Shown here piece by piece: positions 1-10,322 of a stretch of DNA of 64,000 bases; the stretch's first letter is position 1, and each line of letters starts with the position of its first letter. The translations under genes were made by a program, and so were the position numbers. Below the pieces are notes generated by a model. The model was given only the letters and a program-made list of their open reading frames with translations, had not been told where the DNA came from and searched no databases. This stretch comes from Streptomyces solicavernae (GTDB taxonomy: Bacteria; Actinomycetota; Actinomycetes; Streptomycetales; Streptomycetaceae): contig NZ_JASCIR010000003.1 of assembly GCF_029968095.1 (NCBI RefSeq), positions 302,153 through 366,152 on the forward strand, given 5' to 3'.

Positions 1-2
1 CC

Positions 3-209
3 CCCAAGGCCTTCGCCAGCCAGACCATGGCCCTCTGGTTCCTCTCCCTGGCCCTCGCCAACGGCATCCAGGCGCAGGTCGTGAAGGTCTACGGGGAGGT
101 CTCGAACCCCGTGTACTTCGGCCTCAACGGCGCCGTCGCCGTGGTCGTCGGCATCGCCGTCATCGCCGCCGCGCCCTGGCTGCGGCGCACCATGCACCCC
201 GTCCACTGA
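3..209 (+). CDS. POT-family peptide MFS transporter, C-terminal fragment
   Basis: The reading frame is open from the window edge and ends at TGA 207-209, leaving the last 68 residues of a larger protein. The fragment has two hydrophobic helices (around MALWFLSLALANGI and AVAVVVGIAVIAAA) and a short basic tail, RRTMHPVH. The sequence KAFASQTMALWFL followed by a second helix resembles the end of proton-dependent oligopeptide transporters, which import di- and tripeptides with protons. The N-terminal family signature lies outside the window, so the family call rests on the last two helices only. Confidence 0.6.
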   Translation, partial: PKAFASQTMALWFLSLALANGIQAQVVKVYGEVSNPVYFGLNGAVAVVVGIAVIAAAPWLRRTMHPVH

Positions 210-266
210 GCCCTTCGAGCCCTGTTCCGAGCCCTGTGAGGGGCTCGCCCCCGAGGTTGATCCGCC

Positions 267-2465
267 ATGCAGATCCGCACAGAGTTCCCGTACGAGACCA
301 TCCGCGAGGACATCCGCATCCCGTTGCCTGGGGGTACCGCCCACGCTATTGGCAGTGAGGGAGAGACTTGGCTGTACGCACGCGTGTGGCGGCCGGTCAC
401 CGACGAGCCCGTACCCGTGCTCCTTGAGTACCTGCCGTACCGCCTCAGTGACTGGACCGCGCCGCGCGACTGGCAGCGGCACCCCTGGTACGCGGGCCAC
501 GGCTACGCGTCCGTGCGCGTGGACGTGCGCGGGCACGGCAACTCGGAGGGGCTGCCCGGCGACGAGTACTCGGCGACCGAGCTCGCCGACGGCGTCGCCG
601 TGGTCGAATGGCTCGCCGCACAGCCCTGGTCCACGGGCAAGGTCGGCATGTTCGGCATCTCCTGGGGCGGCTTCAACTCCCTGCAGATCGCGGCCCTCGC
701 GCCCGAGCCGCTGAAGGCCATCGTCACGGTCTGCTCGACGGACGACCGCTACGACAACGACGTGCACTACATGGGTGGTTCCGTCCTCGCCGTCGACATG
801 CACGCCTGGGCCTCGACCATGCTGGCCTTCGTCTCCCGCCCGCCGGACCCTCAGTTCGTCGGCGACGACTGGCGCGCGATGTGGCTGCGCCGCCTGGAGT
901 CGGTGGATCCGTTCATCCACACCTGGCTGCACCACCAGACCCGCGACGCCTACTGGCAGCACGGCAGCGTCTGTGAGGACTACTCCTCGGTCAAGGCCGC
1001 CGTCCTCGCCGTCGGCGGCTGGCACGACCCGTACCGCGACACGGTCCTGCGCCTCGTCGAGCACCTGCCGGGCCCGGCGAAGGGGTTGATCGGCCCCTGG
1101 TCCCACCAGTACCCGGACCGCGGCCTGCCGCCGGGTCCCGCGATCGGGTTCCTGCAGGAGACGCTGCGGTGGTGGGACCACTGGCTCAAGGGGGCGCCTG
1201 AGCCTTCGGGGACGGGGACGGGGACGGGCGGTGCGGTGGGCGGTTCCGGTTCTGGGTCCGGGGCCGGTGCGGTGGGCGGTTCCGGGTCCGGTTCCGGTTC
1301 CGGGGCCGAGCCTGGTGCAGTGGGCAGTTCCGGTTCCGGTTCCGGTTCCGGTTCCGGCGCGGTGGGCGGTTCCGGTGGGGTCATGGACGAGCCGTTGCTG
1401 CGGGCCTGGATCAGCGAGTCGCATCCGCCGGCCACGGTGTACGAGGAGCTGCCGGGCCGCTGGGTGGGCGCGGCGCAGTGGCCGTCGCCGCAGGTCACAC
1501 CCGTGACGTACACCTTCGCCGGTGACCCGCGGCCGGTTCGCTCGCCACAGCAGACCGGCCTCGACGCGGGCCGCTTCTTTCCCTTCGGCAACGACGCCGA
1601 CCTGCCGCCCGACCAGCGGGACGAGGACGCGAAGTCGGTGTGCTTCGAGTTCGAGGTGCCCGAGCGGCTCGAAATCCTCGGCCGGGCACGGGTCAACCTC
1701 CGGCTGTCCCTCGACACCCCGCGCGGCCAGGCCGTCGCGCGGCTCTGCGACGTGGCGCCGGACGGCTCGTCCACGCTCGTCACCCGCGGGGTGCTCAACC
1801 TGTCGGCGCGGCACGGGCGGGACCGGATCGAGCCCTGGCAGCCCGGCACCACGCAGGACGTGACGTTCGAGCTCAACGGCATCGGGCACGCCTTCCCCGC
1901 CGGCCACCGGATCCGGCTCGCCGTCTCCTCCGCGTACTGGCCGTGGATCTGGCCGCAGCCCGGCTCCGAGGACGGCTTCACCCTCGACCCCTCGGGCAGC
2001 TCCCTCGAACTCCCCGTCTGGACGGGCGGCTTGAGTGAACCGCCGCACGTCTGCGACCAGCCCGAGCAGTCCGAGCCGCTCGGAGTCGTCCAGCCGGAGA
2101 CCCTGGAGGAGCCGCGTCCGGAACGCCTCGTCGTACGCGATGTCGCCCGCGGCACCTGGCGCCTGGAGGTCGACCCTCGCTACGGCGGCACCCGGATCTA
2201 CCCGGACGGCCTGGAGTTCAGCGAGGACGCCCTGGAGACGTACGAGATCGACGAGCGGGACCCGCTGAGCGCCCGCACCCACTCCGACTGGTCGATCCGC
2301 CTGCACCGGCCCGAACTCGGCTGGGACGCAAGGGTCGAGACCCACTCCACGATCAGCTGCGACGCGGACGACTTCCTCACGTCCAACGAGGTGATCTGCC
2401 GCGAGGGCGACGAGGTCGTCTTCCACCGCACCTGGGAGAAGCGCATCCCCCGAACGGCGGGGTGA
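267..2465 (+). CDS. CocE/NonD family hydrolase (Xaa-Pro dipeptidyl-peptidase-like)
   Basis: A 732-residue alpha/beta hydrolase. The nucleophile elbow GISWGGF places the catalytic serine near residue 132, preceded by DVRGHGNSEG, as in the CocE/PepX family that cleaves esters or N-terminal Xaa-Pro dipeptides. The C-terminal half (from about residue 400) has the jelly-roll pattern of PepX_C, with the RARVNLRLSLDTPRGQ and HRIRLAVSSAYWP segments. Family members are usually 550-680 residues; the excess here is a Gly/Ser/Ala/Val linker at about residues 312-371, encoded by a GC-rich repeat between the catalytic and C-terminal domains. No signal peptide is visible, so it is probably cytoplasmic. The natural substrate cannot be told. 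Confidence 0.85.
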   Translation: MQIRTEFPYETIREDIRIPLPGGTAHAIGSEGETWLYARVWRPVTDEPVPVLLEYLPYRLSDWTAPRDWQRHPWYAGHGYASVRVDVRGHGNSEGLPGDEYSATELADGVAVVEWLAAQPWSTGKVGMFGISWGGFNSLQIAALAPEPLKAIVTVCSTDDRYDNDVHYMGGSVLAVDMHAWASTMLAFVSRPPDPQFVGDDWRAMWLRRLESVDPFIHTWLHHQTRDAYWQHGSVCEDYSSVKAAVLAVGGWHDPYRDTVLRLVEHLPGPAKGLIGPWSHQYPDRGLPPGPAIGFLQETLRWWDHWLKGAPEPSGTGTGTGGAVGGSGSGSGAGAVGGSGSGSGSGAEPGAVGSSGSGSGSGSGAVGGSGGVMDEPLLRAWISESHPPATVYEELPGRWVGAAQWPSPQVTPVTYTFAGDPRPVRSPQQTGLDAGRFFPFGNDADLPPDQRDEDAKSVCFEFEVPERLEILGRARVNLRLSLDTPRGQAVARLCDVAPDGSSTLVTRGVLNLSARHGRDRIEPWQPGTTQDVTFELNGIGHAFPAGHRIRLAVSSAYWPWIWPQPGSEDGFTLDPSGSSLELPVWTGGLSEPPHVCDQPEQSEPLGVVQPETLEEPRPERLVVRDVARGTWRLEVDPRYGGTRIYPDGLEFSEDALETYEIDERDPLSARTHSDWSIRLHRPELGWDARVETHSTISCDADDFLTSNEVICREGDEVVFHRTWEKRIPRTAG
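1210..1377 (+). repeat. In-frame Gly/Ser-coding repeat inside the CocE-like gene
   Basis: Degenerate tandem array of GGTTCCGG- and GGTGCGGTGGGC-type units coding GSGSGSG and GAVGGSG blocks. It is in frame and lies between two structural domains, so it acts as a flexible linker of variable length. Slippage during replication is the likely origin. Confidence 0.8.
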
Positions 2466-2600
2466 GGCCGAGGGGGCCGGGGAGGCCGCGGTAGCCGAGG
2501 TGGCCACGGAGGCCGGGGAAGCCACGGAGGCCGCGGCAGCCGCCGAGGCCGGGGAAGCCACGGAGGCCGAGAGGGCCGCAGAGGCCGGGGAGAGCGACCG
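2466..2600. repeat. Degenerate tandem repeat starting directly after the hydrolase stop codon
   Basis: GAGGCCGGGGAAGCCACGGAGGCC-like units occur several times from the first base after the TGA at 2463-2465. Both strands give low-complexity translations (Glu/Ala on plus, Gly-X-Y collagen-like on minus), but neither has a convincing ribosome binding site or family match. I read it as intergenic repeat DNA between two convergent genes. Confidence 0.55.
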
Positions 2601-2695
2601 GTCCGGGGACAGCGGGGGTCGCGGGACCGGCGGCAAACACAGGACCAGCGGGGAGCACCGGGACGCCGGTCCCCACACTCCTGGGCCCCCGCTCC

Positions 2696-3511
2696 TCAGC
2701 CGTCCTGCCCGAACAGCCGCTCCAGAACGACCGCCACCCCGTCCTCCTCGTTCGACGACGTCACCTCGTCCGCCACCGCCTTCAACTCCTCGTGGGCGTT
2801 GGCCATCGCCACCCCGTGCCCGGACCAGCGGAACATCGGTAGGTCGTTGGGCATGTCCCCGAACGTGATCGTGGCCGCCGCCGGGACGCCCCACATCTCG
2901 GCGGCCAGGGCCAGCCCGGTCGCCTTCGTCACGCCGAGCGGCTGCAGCTCCACCGTCCCGGGCCCCGCCATCGTCATCGTCACCAGACCGTCCGTGACCT
3001 CCCGCGCCACCTGCACCAACTCGTCGTCGCCCAGCCAGGGATGGCGCACCAGGACCTTGTTGATCGGCTCGTCCCACAGCGCCGCCCGCAGGCCGACCCG
3101 GACAGCGGGCAGCGTCGGATGCGACGGCTCGTACCCCGGCTCCATGAGCATCAGGCCGTCCATGCCGTCCTGGTTGACCGCCGCGAAGACCTCGCCGACC
3201 TCCGCCTCGATCTTCCCAAGCGCCACCTCCGCGATCTCCCGGTCCAGCGTCAGCGCACTCACCAAGCGGCCCGCGCCCGCGTCGAAGACCTGCGCGCCCT
3301 GCCCGCAGACGGCAAGCCCGCGGTAGTCGATCTCCATCAGCAGGTGCCGGACCTGGGGCGCCGGGCGCCCGGTGACCACGACGTGCCGCGCACTGGCCGC
3401 GGAAACCCTCGTGAGCGCGGCCCGCGAACGCGCGGAGACGGTGTCGCCACGGCGCAACAGGGTGCCGTCGAGGTCGGTGGCGACCAGCGAGAAGGGGGGT
3501 GCGGAGAGCAT
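2696..3511 (-). CDS. Cof-type HAD-superfamily phosphatase
   Basis: A 271-residue protein with all HAD motifs: DLDGT near residues 13-17 (nucleophile Asp), VTGR (motif II), a lysine in VTKATGLAL (motif III) and FGDMPNDLPMF (motif IV). The large cap between motifs II and III is typical of the Cof/IIB class that dephosphorylates sugar phosphates, nucleotides or flavin precursors; the substrate is not predictable. A longer in-frame extension exists upstream, but ATG at 3511 (MLSAPPFSLVATDLDGT) fits the family length and sits exactly where the promoter at 3518-3547 would start transcription. Divergent from the fumarylacetoacetase gene. Confidence 0.85.
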   Translation of the reverse strand: MLSAPPFSLVATDLDGTLLRRGDTVSARSRAALTRVSAASARHVVVTGRPAPQVRHLLMEIDYRGLAVCGQGAQVFDAGAGRLVSALTLDREIAEVALGKIEAEVGEVFAAVNQDGMDGLMLMEPGYEPSHPTLPAVRVGLRAALWDEPINKVLVRHPWLGDDELVQVAREVTDGLVTMTMAGPGTVELQPLGVTKATGLALAAEMWGVPAAATITFGDMPNDLPMFRWSGHGVAMANAHEELKAVADEVTSSNEEDGVAVVLERLFGQDG

Positions 3512-3517
3512 GGCCAC

Positions 3518-3547
3518 ACAATAGAGAGACCCCAACAAACCACACAA
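3518..3547 (-). promoter_or_regulatory. Putative promoter giving a leaderless HAD phosphatase mRNA
   Basis: On the minus strand TTGTGT (3542-3547) and TATTGT (3518-3523) are separated by 18 bases. The -10 box ends seven bases before the ATG at 3511, so transcription would begin at or next to the start codon. No ribosome binding site is seen before that ATG, which agrees with a leaderless transcript. Read by eye, not scored. Confidence 0.45.
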
Positions 3548-3643
3548 AAGACGACGTTGACCTATCTTCATGCACTGCCGCCATGGGCATCCTCCGACGT
3601 AACGTGTGATCAACCCGATGCAGGAAAGTGAGGCACGCGACCC

Positions 3644-4900
3644 ATGCCCGAGCAGAGCCCGCTCGACCTCCCCGAAGGCGACCCCTTCGGCCCGCACAAC
3701 CTTCCGTACGGCGTCTTCTCCCTCCCCGGCTCCCTTGCCGGCTCCCCGGACAGCGGCGAGCACCGCAGGGTCGGTGTCCGCCTCGGCTCCCATGTGCTCG
3801 ACGCCGGCGCCGCCGCGCACGCCCTGGGCTCTCCGTACGCCTCACTGCTCGGCAAGCCGACACTGAACCCGCTGCTCGCGGCCGGCCCGCAGGCCTGGAG
3901 CGATGTGCGCCGCGCGCTCACGGCCTGGGTGACGGTGCCCTCCCACCAGGAGGCCGTGCGCCCGTTCTTCCACCCCCTGGCGGACGTCACCCTGCACCTG
4001 CCGTTCGACGTCGCCGACTACGTCGACTTCTACGCCAGCGAGCACCACGCCACGAACCTCGGCCGCCTCTTCCGCCCCGACTCCGAGCCGCTGCTGCCCA
4101 ACTGGAAGCATCTGCCGGTCGGTTACCACGGCCGGGCCGGTACCGTCGTGGTCTCCGGCACCGAGGTGATCCGCCCCAGCGGCCAGCGCAAGGCCCCCTC
4201 CGCCGCCGAACCGTCCTTCGGCCCTTCCGCCAAGCTCGACATCGAGGCCGAGGTCGGCTTCGTGGTGGGCGCACCCTCCGAGCTCGGCAGCGCCGTCCCG
4301 CTGTCCTCCTTCCGTGACCACGTCTTCGGCCTGTGCCTGCTCAACGACTGGTCCGCCCGTGACATCCAGCCCTGGGAGTACGTCCCCCTCGGCCCGTTCG
4401 TCGCGAAGTCCTTCGCCACCTCCGTCTCCGCCTGGATCACCCCCCTCGAAGCCCTGGACCACGCCCGCGTCGCCCCGCCCGCCCGCGACGTCGCCGTGCT
4501 GCCGTACCTGGACGACTCCGCGGAGGACGAGCCCGGCGGCTACGACCTGCGGATCACCGTCTCCCTCAACGGCGAGGTGATCTCCGAGCCGCCGTTCGCC
4601 TCGATGTACTGGACGGGCGCCCAGATGCTGACCCATATGACCGTCGGCGGCGCCTCCCTGCGCACCGGCGACCTCTACGGCTCCGGCACCATCAGCGGCA
4701 CCGAGACCCACCAGCGGGGCTCCCTGATCGAGCTCACCTGGAACGGCGCCGAACCCCTCGAACTCCCCACCGGCAAGCGGACGTTCCTGGAGGACGGCGA
4801 CGAGATCACCCTCACCGCCTGGGCCCCCGGCCCTGACGGCAGCCGTGTCGGCCTCGGCGAGGTGACCGGCCGCATCGCCCCGGCCCGCACCACGGACTGA
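3644..4900 (+). CDS. fahA: Fumarylacetoacetase
   Basis: A 418-residue enzyme that hydrolyses 4-fumarylacetoacetate to fumarate and acetoacetate, the last step of tyrosine/homogentisate breakdown. The N-terminal small domain (about 1-115) is followed by the FAH beta-roll. Metal and catalytic residues are visible: YVDFYAS with Asp near 127, DIEAEVGF with Glu near 200 and 202, LLNDWSARDIQ with Asp near 235, and Lys in FVAKSFATS. Length matches the family. Start ATG 3644 follows GGAAAGTGAGG. No other tyrosine-degradation gene is nearby. Confidence 0.95.
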   Translation: MPEQSPLDLPEGDPFGPHNLPYGVFSLPGSLAGSPDSGEHRRVGVRLGSHVLDAGAAAHALGSPYASLLGKPTLNPLLAAGPQAWSDVRRALTAWVTVPSHQEAVRPFFHPLADVTLHLPFDVADYVDFYASEHHATNLGRLFRPDSEPLLPNWKHLPVGYHGRAGTVVVSGTEVIRPSGQRKAPSAAEPSFGPSAKLDIEAEVGFVVGAPSELGSAVPLSSFRDHVFGLCLLNDWSARDIQPWEYVPLGPFVAKSFATSVSAWITPLEALDHARVAPPARDVAVLPYLDDSAEDEPGGYDLRITVSLNGEVISEPPFASMYWTGAQMLTHMTVGGASLRTGDLYGSGTISGTETHQRGSLIELTWNGAEPLELPTGKRTFLEDGDEITLTAWAPGPDGSRVGLGEVTGRIAPARTTD

Positions 4901-4917
4901 CCGCGCCTCGCATCCCG

Positions 4918-4949
4918 TGGGCCGGACCGCCACCCGGCGGGCCGGCCCA
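4918..4949. terminator. Bidirectional terminator between fahA and recQ
   Basis: TGGGCCGG (4918-4925) pairs with CCGGCCCA (4942-4949), and CCGCC (4927-4931) pairs with GGCGG (4936-4940) around an ACCC loop, with one A/G mismatch. The 13-bp hairpin lies between two convergent stop codons and can serve both. Confidence 0.8.
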
Positions 4950-4957
4950 CCGCGCGC

Positions 4958-6883
<1,926 letters not shown>

Positions 6884-6956
6884 CGTCTGTCCCCCCGTAC
6901 GCCGTCCTTCGACCACGACAGCCACGATAGGCCGCCCCGCCGACAGTCCGGAAAAG

Positions 6957-6965
6957 TTATCCACA
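6957..6965 (+). promoter_or_regulatory. DnaA-box-like 9-mer upstream of recQ
   Basis: TTATCCACA, the perfect E. coli R-box, occurs between the recQ start and the nuo terminator. A single box in 64 kb can arise by chance; it is recorded because a paired set lies at 8689-8709. Confidence 0.3.
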
Positions 6966-6991
6966 GGCTGGGGGTGCCGGTAGGAAGAGTT

Positions 6992-7025
6992 GGTGCCCGG
7001 TCCCTCCGAAGAGGTACCGGGCACC
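6992..7025 (-). terminator. Terminator of the nuo operon
   Basis: GGTGCCCGGT (6992-7001) pairs with ACCGGGCACC (7016-7025), and CCTC/GAGG extends the stem to a CGAA tetraloop. It lies about 50 bases beyond the nuoN stop, the last gene of the operon. Confidence 0.75.
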
Positions 7026-7075
7026 GCAAACCATCCGCCCCGCCCGGACACCTCGCCACCCGGACGGCCATCGGC

Positions 7076-8722
7076 TCAGCGGACGAAGACCCCCGCCTGA
7101 CCGGCCAGGTCGAGGAAGTACTGCGGCGCCACGCCGAGCACCAGCGTGACCGCCACGCCCACCCCGATCGCCGTCGTCGTCAGCGGCGAGGGCACCGCGA
7201 CCGTCGGCCCCTCGGGCTTCGGCTCGCTGAAGAACATGAGGACGATCACACGGATGTAGAAGAAGGCCGCGATCGCCGACGAGATCACACCGATCACGAC
7301 GAGCGCGCCCGCCCCGCCCTCGGCCGCCGCCTTGAACACCGCGAACTTGCCGGAGAACCCGGAGGTCAGCGGAATGCCCGCGAAGGCGAGCAGGAACACC
7401 GCGAAGACCGCCGCGACCAGCGGCGAACGCCGTCCGAGGCCGGCCCACTTGGACAGGTGCGTGGCCTCGCCGCCGGCGTCCCGCACCAGCGTGACCACGG
7501 AGAAGGCGCCGATCGTCACGAAGGAGTACGCGCCCAGATAGAACAGCACCGAGGAGATACCGTCCGGCGTCGCCGCGATGACACCGGCGAGGATGAAGCC
7601 GGAGTGCGCGATCGACGAGTACGCGAGGAGCCGCTTGATGTCGGTCTGCGTGATCGCGACGATCGCGCCGATCAGCATCGTGACGATCGCGACGCCCCAC
7701 ATCACCGGCCGCCAGTCCCAGCGCAGGCCCGGAAGCACCACGTAGAGCAGCCGGAGCAGCGCGCCGAACGCCGCGACCTTGGTGGCGGCCGCCATGAAGC
7801 CGGTGACCGGGGTCGGAGCGCCCTGGTAGACGTCGGGCGTCCACATGTGGAACGGCACGGCGCCGACCTTGAAGAGCAGGCCCATGAGGATCATGGCGCC
7901 GCCGACGAGGAGCAGCGCGTCGTTCCCCATGGTGTCGGCGAGGGCCGGGTCGATGCTCTGCACGGTGCCGTCGACCACGTCGGCGATCCCGGCGTACGAG
8001 ACGGTGCCCGCGTAGCCGTACAGGAGGGCGATGCCGAAGAGCAGGAACGCCGAGGAGAAGGCACCGAGCAGGAAGTACTTGACCGCGGCCTCCTGCGACA
8101 TGAGGCGCTTGCGGCGGGCGAGCGCACACAGCAGGTAGAGCGGCAGCGAGAAGACCTCCAGGGCGATGAACAGCGTCAGGAGGTCGTTCGCCGCGGGGAA
8201 GACCAGCATGCCGCCGATCGCGAACAGTGCGAGCGGGAACACTTCGGTCGTGGTGAACCCGGCCTTGACGGCGGCCTTTTCACCGTCGCTGCCCGGCACC
8301 GACCCGGCCTGTGCCGTGAAGGAGTCGACGCGGTTTCCGTGCGCCTCGGGGTCGAGGCGGCGCTCGGCGAAGGTGAAGACGGCGACGAGCCCGGTGAGCA
8401 GGATCGTGCCCTGCAGGAACAGGGCCGGTCCGTCGACGGCGATCGCGCCCATGGCGGCGATCTGCGCCTCCGTGGAGGCGTGCCCGCCCGCCGCGAGCCC
8501 GATCACGGCGGCGAACGCGGCCACCAGGGCGACCACGGTCACGAACATCTGCGCGTAATAGCGGACTTTCCGGCCGACGAACGCTTCGACGACGATGCCC
8601 ACCACGGCCGCGCCGATCACGATCAGCGTGGGCAGAAGCTGGGCGTACTCGATGGTCGGGGCGTCGATCTTCTGGATCGGCGCCGCCGTTGTCCACAGGC
8701 TGTGGACGGCTGATGCGCTCAC
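7076..8722 (-). CDS. nuoN: NADH-quinone oxidoreductase subunit N
   Basis: A 548-residue antiporter-like membrane subunit of complex I, one of three proton-pumping modules in the membrane arm. Fourteen or so hydrophobic segments are evident. Signature stretches include FIALEVFSLPLYLL, a conserved glutamate in a helix, HMWTPDVYQGAPTPV and YSSIAHSGFILAG. The GTG start at 8722 overlaps the nuoM TGA as GTGA, so translation is coupled. It is last in the operon. The first codons carry an inverted pair of DnaA-box-like sequences. Confidence 0.96.
   Translation of the reverse strand: MSASAVHSLWTTAAPIQKIDAPTIEYAQLLPTLIVIGAAVVGIVVEAFVGRKVRYYAQMFVTVVALVAAFAAVIGLAAGGHASTEAQIAAMGAIAVDGPALFLQGTILLTGLVAVFTFAERRLDPEAHGNRVDSFTAQAGSVPGSDGEKAAVKAGFTTTEVFPLALFAIGGMLVFPAANDLLTLFIALEVFSLPLYLLCALARRKRLMSQEAAVKYFLLGAFSSAFLLFGIALLYGYAGTVSYAGIADVVDGTVQSIDPALADTMGNDALLLVGGAMILMGLLFKVGAVPFHMWTPDVYQGAPTPVTGFMAAATKVAAFGALLRLLYVVLPGLRWDWRPVMWGVAIVTMLIGAIVAITQTDIKRLLAYSSIAHSGFILAGVIAATPDGISSVLFYLGAYSFVTIGAFSVVTLVRDAGGEATHLSKWAGLGRRSPLVAAVFAVFLLAFAGIPLTSGFSGKFAVFKAAAEGGAGALVVIGVISSAIAAFFYIRVIVLMFFSEPKPEGPTVAVPSPLTTTAIGVGVAVTLVLGVAPQYFLDLAGQAGVFVR
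8689..8709. promoter_or_regulatory. Inverted pair of DnaA-box-like sites at the nuoN start
   Basis: TTGTCCACA (8689-8697) is followed after three bases by TGTGGACGG (8701-8709), the reverse complement of CCGTCCACA. Both fit the Streptomyces DnaA box pattern YYVTCCACA. They lie inside the first codons of nuoN. Whether DnaA binds here is unknown. Confidence 0.35.
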
Positions 8723-10317
8723 TTGGCCGCCTCCACCTCGGGCTTGGGGTCCTTCTTCTGTACGTCGGACAGGGTGTGGCCGACCGCCGGGTTCACCAGG
8801 TCGGTGACCGGCTTCGGGTAGACACCGAGGAAGATCAGCAAGGCGATCAGCGGGGCGACTACGACGAGTTCACGCACCCGCAGGTCCGGCATCTTGGCGA
8901 CTTCGAGCTTGACCGGGCCCGTCATCGTCCGCTGGTACAGGACGAGGGTGTAGAGCGCGGCGAGCACGATGCCGAAGGTGGCGATGATGCCGACCACCGG
9001 ATAGCGCGTGAATGTGCCGACCAGGACCAGGAATTCACTCACGAAGGGCGCGAGTCCCGGCAGCGAGAGGGTGGCCAGCGAGCCGATCAGGAATGTCCCG
9101 GCGAGCACCGGCGCGACCTTCTGCACCCCGCCGAAGTCCGCGATGAGCCGCGAGCCGCGACGCGAGATCAGGAAGCCGGCCACCAGCATCAGCGCGGCGG
9201 TGGAAATGCCGTGGTTGATCATGTAGAGCGTCGCGCCGCTCTGACCCTGCGAGGTCATCGCGAAGATGCCCATGATGATGAAGCCGAAGTGCGAGATCGA
9301 CGCGTACGCCACCAGACGCTTGATGTCGCGCTGGCCGACGGCGAGCAGCGCACCGTAGACGATCGAGATCAGCGCGAGCACCAGGATCACCGGCGTCGCC
9401 CACTTCGAGGCCTCCGGGAACAGCTGGAGGCAGAAGCGGAGCATCGCGAACGTGCCGACCTTGTCGACGACCGCGGTGATCAGCACGGCGACGGGGGCGG
9501 TGGCCTCACCCATGGCGTTGGGCAGCCAGGTGTGCAGCGGCCACAGCGGCGCCTTCACCGCGAAGGCGAAGAAGAAGCCGAGGAACAGCAGCCGCTCGGT
9601 GTTGGTCGCCATCTCCAGCTCGCCGCTCGCACGCGCGGCGGCGATCTCCTGGAGCGAGAAGTTCCCGGCGACCACATAGAGGCCGATGACCGCGGCCAGC
9701 ATGATCAGGCCGCCGACCAGGTTGTAGAGCAGGAACTTCACTGCCGCGTAACTGCGTTGGGCGGCGGCCTTCTCGTCGCTGCCCCCCGCCGCGTCAGCGG
9801 CCGGTTGAGTAGCAGCTGCGCGGTCTCCGAAGCCGCCGATGAGGAAGTACATCGGGATGAGCATGGCTTCGAAGAGGACGTAGAAGAGGAAGACGTCGGT
9901 GGCCTCGAAGGAGAGGATCACCATCGCCTCGACCATCAGGATCAGGGCGAAGAAGCCCTGAGTCGGGCGCCACCTCTTGGAATCGGTTTCGTACGGGTCG
10001 GCGTCATGCCAGCCCGCAAGGATGATGAACGGGATCAGCAGCGCGGTCAGGCCGATCAGGGCGACACCGATGCCGTCGACCCCAAGTTCGTACCGCACGC
10101 CGAAGTCCGCGATCCACGCGTGCGACTCGGTGAGTTGGTAGCGGTCGCCGCCCGGGTCGAAGCGGGCGCCGACCACGCCCGCGAGGAGCAGCGTGGCGAG
10201 CGAGAAGAGCAGCGCCAGCCACTTGGCGGCGGTGCGCCGCGCGGAGGGCACGGCGGCGGTGACGATCGCACCGATCGCCGGCACCGCGGCCGTCGCTGTC
10301 AGCAGAGGAAAGGACAT
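8719..10317 (-). CDS. nuoM: NADH-quinone oxidoreductase subunit M
   Basis: A 532-residue antiporter-like proton-translocating subunit of complex I. Typical segments are YVLFEAMLIPMYFLIGGFG, HTWLPNAMGEATAPVAVLI, SISHFGFIIMGIF and MINHGISTAALMLVAGF. The cytoplasmic loop around residues 165-185 (GDRAAATQPAADAAGGSDEK) is Ala-rich and looks longer than usual. ATG at 10317; six bases after the nuoL stop begins this gene's start region, so the genes are almost contiguous. It ends in the GTGA overlap with nuoN. Confidence 0.96.
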   Translation of the reverse strand: MSFPLLTATAAVPAIGAIVTAAVPSARRTAAKWLALLFSLATLLLAGVVGARFDPGGDRYQLTESHAWIADFGVRYELGVDGIGVALIGLTALLIPFIILAGWHDADPYETDSKRWRPTQGFFALILMVEAMVILSFEATDVFLFYVLFEAMLIPMYFLIGGFGDRAAATQPAADAAGGSDEKAAAQRSYAAVKFLLYNLVGGLIMLAAVIGLYVVAGNFSLQEIAAARASGELEMATNTERLLFLGFFFAFAVKAPLWPLHTWLPNAMGEATAPVAVLITAVVDKVGTFAMLRFCLQLFPEASKWATPVILVLALISIVYGALLAVGQRDIKRLVAYASISHFGFIIMGIFAMTSQGQSGATLYMINHGISTAALMLVAGFLISRRGSRLIADFGGVQKVAPVLAGTFLIGSLATLSLPGLAPFVSEFLVLVGTFTRYPVVGIIATFGIVLAALYTLVLYQRTMTGPVKLEVAKMPDLRVRELVVVAPLIALLIFLGVYPKPVTDLVNPAVGHTLSDVQKKDPKPEVEAAK

Positions 10318-10322
10318 CGTGA

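Noticed and set aside
2377..2676. Collagen-like Gly-X-Y frame on the minus strand
   Set aside because: It comes from the tandem repeat after the hydrolase stop, overlaps the end of that gene and has no start signal or secretion signal.
6957..8709. Replication origin suggested by DnaA-box-like sites
   Set aside because: Only three or four boxes over 1.7 kb, inside genes and without dnaA/dnaN neighbours. Streptomyces oriC has many clustered boxes.
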